Of a stretch of 64,000 nt of DNA, positions 58,126-64,000 are shown in pieces. Where the stretch lies: NCBI GenBank assembly GCA_963921825.1, contig OY997591.1, positions 41,313,825 through 41,377,824 on the forward strand, read 5' to 3'. Within the stretch, counting starts at the first letter, position 1; every line of letters starts with the position of its first letter. Source of the stretch: Erodium maritimum (taxonomy: Eukaryota > Streptophyta > Magnoliopsida > Geraniales > Geraniaceae). Below the pieces are notes generated by a model, which saw only the letters and a list, made by a program, of their open reading frames with translations, did not search any database and was not told where the DNA came from. A program made the position numbers and the translations under genes.

Positions 58126-58863
58126 TTTTCTCTCTATTTCTCTACACTTGCATGTTGTGTTCTCCAACCTCTCTTGCATGCTTAGTTAAGTGGACTCACT
58201 TAACTCCCAACATTAGACAAGTGTCCAAGTCTAGATGCAAGGTGGAGCTAATAAACTACCTAGTTTATTAGTTTAGTGGAAATTGAGTCCAACCCAATTT
58301 TGGTCAACAAGACTAATTAGTCATCTAATGACTTAAGTCCTTGTTGGGCCTAGCCTATGTGGGCCGGCCATGGGCCTCTCCATAGAGCCCATGTTGAGCC
58401 CAATATGCTAGCCGGTCCATTATGGCGATCCCCGCCACTATTCCCTCAAACTTAGGTTCGTCATGTTCTTAATGAGTATCAAACTGTCGGTGTGACCCTT
58501 AGGTCTATGCATGTCGGTATGATCAACGTAAAATATAATTTTACTTGATCTTACTAATATGGCGACTAAACAGACTCAGTATTTCCGGACCCTGCATAAC
58601 GAGTCGCCCCTTGTCGATTCTGACCTTTCCGCCGTCCTTGTCATTATCCCTTATCTCCGATATCCTGATTGAGATAATTCATAGAGCCGTTATCCTTATT
58701 ATTCTCAATCAATGGTCCTTGATATATGAGATGACTGTCCTTATGATACCACGTATCATGTGCATGGCCATGCTTTCCTGTCAGTCACTCTCGATCAAGC
58801 AGCCGTGAACCAGATATATTTCCCATACCATAGTATGAGGGATAAATCCCTTAGCCGTCTATC
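57785..58863 (-). mobile_element. Partial LTR of a related copia family, inserted in the old copia
   Basis: Starts TGTTGGAACTTGATGTCG and is similar to the other copia LTRs in its second half (GTGTGACCCTTAGG, TTATCTCCGATATCCTGATT, CACTCTCGATCAAGC), but different in its first half. It stops at 58863, where another copia LTR begins. The remainder presumably lies right of the window. It carries a (GAA)n run at about 58090-58123. Confidence 0.8.
58087..58124. repeat. (GAA)n microsatellite
   Basis: About eleven AGA/GAA units in a row inside the partial LTR. Confidence 0.9.
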
Positions 58864-61800
58864 TGTTGGGTCTCGAGATAGGGTTGGACATGAACCAACT
58901 CGCAGCGGAAAACCAATGAAAACCAATAGACGATTAAAACCATGAAACAACTAACAAAGAATGGATTAACATGAGAAAAATTCAGCACTAGTTCTTACCA
59001 AAACAAGAACACCGGGTAACGAATGATTGGCTTGAGTCTCCAAGACGCCTACGTATCCACATGGGAATCAGCAACACCTTAATCCTTGTCATGCTTACTT
59101 AGTACTAATTAATCAAGACTTGATTAATTAGTTCCATGGGCCTTGGTTGCATGGGCCTTTCATGGGCCTCTTGGAACATGGCCCGTGGCCATTTCCAACG
59201 AGGTCCTGTGATTCGCTCATCGCCTCCAAGCCTTCCATACCGGAAATGTCCAACATTATCCGACACGATCAATCCCAAGACTCCAAGCCTTGTCTCGATC
59301 CGTAAAGTCCTATTCACTTAGGGGCACATGACCCAAAACCCAGTTTTGGTCATGTCCCGAGAGAACTCCATTTTGGTCATTCTCCATTAATGTGTCAATG
59401 AGTTTCATCCTCCGGTGTGACCCTTAGGTTTATGCATGTCAATAGATCAACGTAAAATCCCCTTTTACTTGATCTTATTTAAGTGGCAACTAACGAGACT
59501 TTAGTATTGCCTGACACTGCATAACGAATCGACCCTGTCGATTCTAACCTTTCCGTCGTCCCTGTCATTATCCTTTTATCTCCGATATCCTGATAGAGAT
59601 AAGGTATAGAGCCGTCATCCTTATTATTCTCAATCACTGTTCCTTGATATGTGAGATGACTGAATATATGATACCCAGTATCATGTGCATGGCCATGCTA
59701 TTCTTTCAGTCACTCTCGATCAAGCGGCCGAGAACCGATATCTTTCTCATACCTCAGTATGAGGGATAAATCCCTTAGCCATCATTTGTGTCACTCATGT
59801 AGCCCGTCCCCAAGCCAATCCTGGCCATTATGGAAGCCCTGTTACGGACAACGTTAGGCTCAGGTCAAACTCAGTTGTTGACTACATAGCGATCACAAAG
59901 ACTCCTTGGTCTAAGGATACATGACAAGCTACGACACTGAATATGTTCATGACTTAATCTATGGCACATATTCAGGGCGGGTTGTCCAATATCATGTCCC
60001 ACATGATATCTATGATCAGACTCCAGAATCCTATTCCAATGACTAACAGAACGTAAGCCATAAAGAGTCATCTTTCATACTAGTCGCTTCTAGTGGAGCT
60101 TTGTTGACTAGGGACCCTATCGAGTGTGATCTATCTCGATCTATGGTTCTATTCGCATTGTGGGCATAGATAAGAGCACACATCGATATATTACTCCAAC
60201 ACATAAGTAATATAAAGCCGCTTTAATTTTATTGCTAACGATGATATATACATTTGGACATATAGGATTGAACTACAGGCACTAAGACTAACAATCTCCC
60301 ACTTTCCCTAGTTCCAATCTAAACTCAAATATGTCCCCATCGACTTTACATGTCTAACATGTTTAGGCAGCGACAATGCCTTAGTCAAAGGGTTGGCTAT
60401 GTTATCATCCGTTGCAATATAGGTTATCTTCACTTCACCTCGGTTCAGTATTTCTCTGATGAGGTGGATACGCCACAGTACATGTTTGGATTTGTTATGC
60501 GATCTGGGCTTTTAGCTTGCGCAATGACCCTTGTGTTGTCGCAAAATGGATTCACCGGGCTGGATGGGTTTTTAATTACACCCAACCCTGCCGTGAATTT
60601 CCAAATCCACATAGCCTCCTTAGTTGCTTCTACATCATCCATGTACTTGGCCTCTATCGTAGATTCAGCGACGGTATCTTGCTTTACGCTTTCCCAGCTA
60701 AAGCTCCGTCATTCAGCGTAAACACATATCCTGACTGACTTCTAAAGTCAACTGGATTTGTCTTGGAAAACTAGCGTCTACTCATCCTTCGACGACTAGT
60801 TCAGCATCATCTTTCCCCTGGGTTAGACTGATGTCTACTGGTACAACATAAGGCTTACGAGACGTTCGGTCTCGTACATGTCATGGCATATATGATCGAT
60901 CCTGCCCTCAGGCGCATGGGATTTGCATCATCCTTTTCAGCTCATCAAGTGTCTTAAGACACTGAGTCTTGCTGAGATGAATGCCATGACTACTGGGTAA
61001 GAGTCCTTTTTTGAATCTAGTATTGAGAACCTACTCAATGCCTTGTTCACATAGGTTCCCTGACTTAAAACCAAGACCCTCTTGGTGCGATCTCTACATA
61101 TCTTAATACCTAAGATATAAGCAGCATCACCTAAGTCCTTTATTAAGAAACACTTCCTCAACCAAGATTTAGTCTCGTGCAAGGTTGGGATGTCGTTTTC
61201 AATGAGAACCAGAAAGGTAATCTTGCTCCCACTAGCCTTCTATAAACGCAAGATTCATCCTCGTTCTTGATTAAGCCAAATCCAATTACAGCTTCATCAA
61301 AACGAAGGTTCCAACTCCGAGAAGTTCATTTCAATCCATAAATGGATTTCAACAACTTATAAATCTTTCCCTTATTCTTCGGATCATCAAAATCTTTGGG
61401 TTGAGACATAAAACGTCCTCGGTCAAACTTCCATTTAGGAAAACGGTTTTGACATCCACTTGCCATATCTTGTAATTATGTCAAGAAGAATTTGGATCGA
61501 TTTTGACCATAGCCCCTAGGGAGAAGGTTTCCTCATAGTCAATCCATTGGATATGCCTATAACCTTTCGCCACCAGTCGAGCTTTGTAGGTCAGAGGGTT
61601 TCCGTCCATGTCATCTTCACCTTGAAGATCCATTTGCATCCGATGGTCCTCACACCATTGATGGGATCAAACAGTTCCCGGACTTGGTTGTCCGACATGG
61701 ATTGCATTTCCTCCCTCATGGCTCCCAGCCATAACTCAGTCGGGCCCATCCACGACTTCCTGAAAGGTGGCTGGATCATCGTGATCCACCATGACTTCAT

Positions 61801-64000
61801 TGTCTCCTCCGGATACCATATCTTGGAGGTGGACGACTGATCTTTTCAGATCGCCTTGGACCTTCCGGGATTGTAACAGGAATTGGTTCTTACTCTACGA
61901 CAATCTTTGGCTTCTTTCTACTGGGTTGTCAATTGGTTTAGACAGATATGTACCATCCTGAATTTCTTCGAGATTCACAGTCCTCCCAATGACGTCTTTG
62001 GAAACAAAACTCCTTTTCCATAAAGACCCCACCCCAAGCGACGAACATCATGTTCTCACTGGATTTGTAGAAGTAGTATCCCTTTGTTGCTTTGGGATAC
62101 CCCACGAAGTTGCATATCTCAGATCTAGGTTCGAGCTTAGTCGAAACCAAATGTTTCACATAAGCGTCGCAACCACAAATCTTTAGGAAGGACAAAGTGG
62201 GCATCTTCCCATGCAATTTCTAAAATGGTGTCCCTTTCATAGCCTTCGTTGGAGCCCGATTCACTATGAATGCAGTCATCTCTAGAGCATAACCCCAGAA
62301 AGAGATTGGGAGATCAGTCCAACTAATCATGGAACAGACCATTGTCTAACCATGTCCGATTTCTCCGTTTGGCTACACCTTTCAACTATAGTGTCCTAGG
62401 AGGAGTCCATTCCAAAAGGATCTCATTCTCTTTTAGATGATCTAATAACACTGTGGTCAAGTATTTTCCACCTCGATCCAATCGAAGTGCCTTAATACCT
62501 TTGTCGAGCTGGTTTTCTACTTTAGTCTTAAACTCTTTGAATTTATCAAAAGCTTCAGACTTATGTCTTACTGAATAGACATAACCATATTTACTGTAAT
62601 CATCAGTAAATGTGATAAAGTAGCTAAAACCCCTCCTGGCAAGTGAACTTATTGGTCTATACACATTCGAGTGTATCAGTCCCAATAGTTCACCCGCCAT
62701 TTCATCGTGATCGATAAAGGGCACTTTAGTCATTTTTTCCATCAAACAAACCTTGCACCTATTGATCGAATGGAATTTGAATGAACCTGAAAGCTCGCAC
62801 TTCTGAAGTGTTGATAGGCGCTTTTTGTTTATGCGGCCCAAATGACAGTGCCATAACAGAGTTAGGTTTAAATCGTTGGATTTAGACCTCTTGGTATTAA
62901 CGTAATATATAGAACTTGAGGCATTGTTACCCATATCTAATATGTACAATCCTCCAACCAAGTCAGTACTTGTATAAAACATATCATTGCATAGAACATT
63001 GAAAACTCCATTTCCAATATTAACATTATATCCTTCCTTGTCAAAGACGGATACAGATATAATATTCCTACTAAAAGTAGGTATGCAATATACATTATAC
63101 AATACTAAGACAAGGCCACTTGGAAAAGCAAGACTCATGGATCCTACAGCAGTTGCCACAACTCTGAGGTCCACTTCGTGCTTTCCAAACCTCTCCTACT
63201 TTCAACCACCATATATTAGTGCATGTGTGAGATTCAGTCCTGGTATCTCTATAGAGTTAATACTAGATGAAGGCACGGTCCCACCACCATTCCTTAGATC
63301 ATCCAGGTTTCCTGATGAAGGCGCAGTCCTACTGCCCTTCTTCAGATCATCCAGGCTATTTGATGAAGGCACAGTCCCACTGCCCTTCTTCAGATCAGCC
63401 GTGAACTTCCTGTAATCCCAGTTCCAATGACCAGTCTGTTGGCAGTAGATGCAGACATTCTCAAGTGTCTCATCTTCCTGCCAAGTGCGCATGGGCCCCA
63501 CCCTTGCCACTTCCAATTCCCTTGTTGACCATTAGAATATCCTTAGATCCCAGATCCCTGATATTCTTCTGAGTAGTTAATGACACTTCATGTAACTATG
63601 ATATGGTCTTAGAGACAGCCTTGTCAAGGACATATTCTTTGCGTTCAGACTTGAGGATTATCCTCAAAATTCTGTACCAGTCCAAATAGTTTGTCCTATT
63701 TAGCTTGACCCTGTCAAGAATGGGTTTTAATGACAAACTATTAATGTTCGCTGAATTTGCCATTGGATCTACAACAGATAAAATTCAATCACTAAACTGA
63801 ATAAATTTTATGAAGATCAAGCTTTAACACCAACAATCGATTCTATACCTTTAGAATCTAAAACCAAGATCCTTGATTCACTCGATCAAGCTGAACGAAG
63901 GCTCACCACTCAATCGAGCTATGTAGGTAGGACCCCGTCCAATCACATCCAATGTGACTCTTTGCTAGGGTATGTACTTAAGTACACGGCTTACCCTATC
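58864..64000 (-). mobile_element. Copia element, minus strand, truncated by the window end
   Basis: The left (3') LTR is 58864-60293 (starts TGTTGGGTCTCGAGA, ends CTAAGACTAACA, about 1.43 kb). The interior begins with the same polypurine tract as the copia at 36448 and runs to the window end in the gag leader region. Its 5' LTR is outside, so it cannot be dated here. It is inserted in the partial LTR at 57785. Same family as the copia at 36448; the frames are broken several times. Confidence 0.88.
60294..64000 (-). pseudogene. Copia gag-pol remnants of the rightmost element
   Basis: Read right to left. Gag start about 63760. Zinc knuckle near 63450 (ENVCIYCQQTGHWNWDYRKF) followed by repeated SSN(S/N)LDDLKKGS-type linkers. 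Pre-integrase and integrase in one open segment 63174-62386 (LTLLWHCHLGRINKKRL, FSYFITFTDDYSKYGYVYS). Further integrase 62216-61938. Reverse transcriptase 61800-60937 (ELWLGAMREEMQSM, LSQGTYVNKALSRF). RNase H 60642-60445 (EAMWIWKFTAGLGV). Fossil. Confidence 0.85.

Noticed and set aside
1-64000. A wholly new multi-gene system
   Set aside because: Everything with clear coding signal is accounted for by known transposon families, an FRS relic or an ARP6 fragment; the only unassigned coding candidate is the weak model at 3642-4389.

Overview
The window is repeat-dense nuclear DNA of a flowering plant, most likely a eudicot. The evidence is GT-AG introns, a FAR1-related (FRS) gene relic, a captured piece of the actin-related gene ARP6, plant-type L1 LINEs whose ORF1 carries an RRM, PIF/Harbinger and Mutator-type DNA elements, and Ty1/copia and Ty3/gypsy chromovirus LTR elements primed by initiator-Met tRNA. 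I see no gene that is clearly intact and belongs to the host. The species cannot be named from what I see.

Layout. 1-2602: two LTRs of one copia family, end to end in opposite orientation; the second is a solo LTR with a 5-bp target duplication. 2603-5590: mostly unexplained, with a possible short host gene (TATA 2883, ATG 3642) and an 88-89 bp tandem repeat. 5590-7790: an FRS pseudogene (minus), directly followed by a LINE ORF1 relic (minus, 7799-8900), a three-LTR TRIM (8901-9488, TSD GTCTG) and a Mutator-type MITE (9592-9990, TSD TTACAATTA).

10721-21214 is one Mutator-like unit (terminal inverted repeats of about 100 bp, 9-bp TSD AAAAAGATA). It carries the start of an ARP6 gene, so it is a Pack-MULE. 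Two later elements sit inside it: a nearly whole 6.95-kb L1 LINE (11033-17980) and a 2.3-kb PIF/Harbinger element (18044-20329, TSD TTA) that has the Myb-like ORF1 gene but no transposase. Without these guests the Pack-MULE is about 1.25 kb.

A second LINE (21224-24130) is split by about 28 kb of nested LTR elements and resumes at 52122. The nest (24131-52116, TSD CAGAC) is a gypsy chromovirus A, with a second copy B lying in its right LTR, and inside B a young copia element (36448-44915, TSD TGGAC). Inferred order of insertion: LINE, gypsy A, gypsy B, copia.

52190-64000: a third LINE ORF1 relic (minus), an old copia (plus), an LTR piece of a related copia family inserted in it, and another copia (minus) inserted in that LTR and running off the window.

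There is no operon-like cooperation here. The value of the window is the readable insertion history, several exact target duplications, and a captured host gene fragment. All LTR elements are fossils with broken reading frames.
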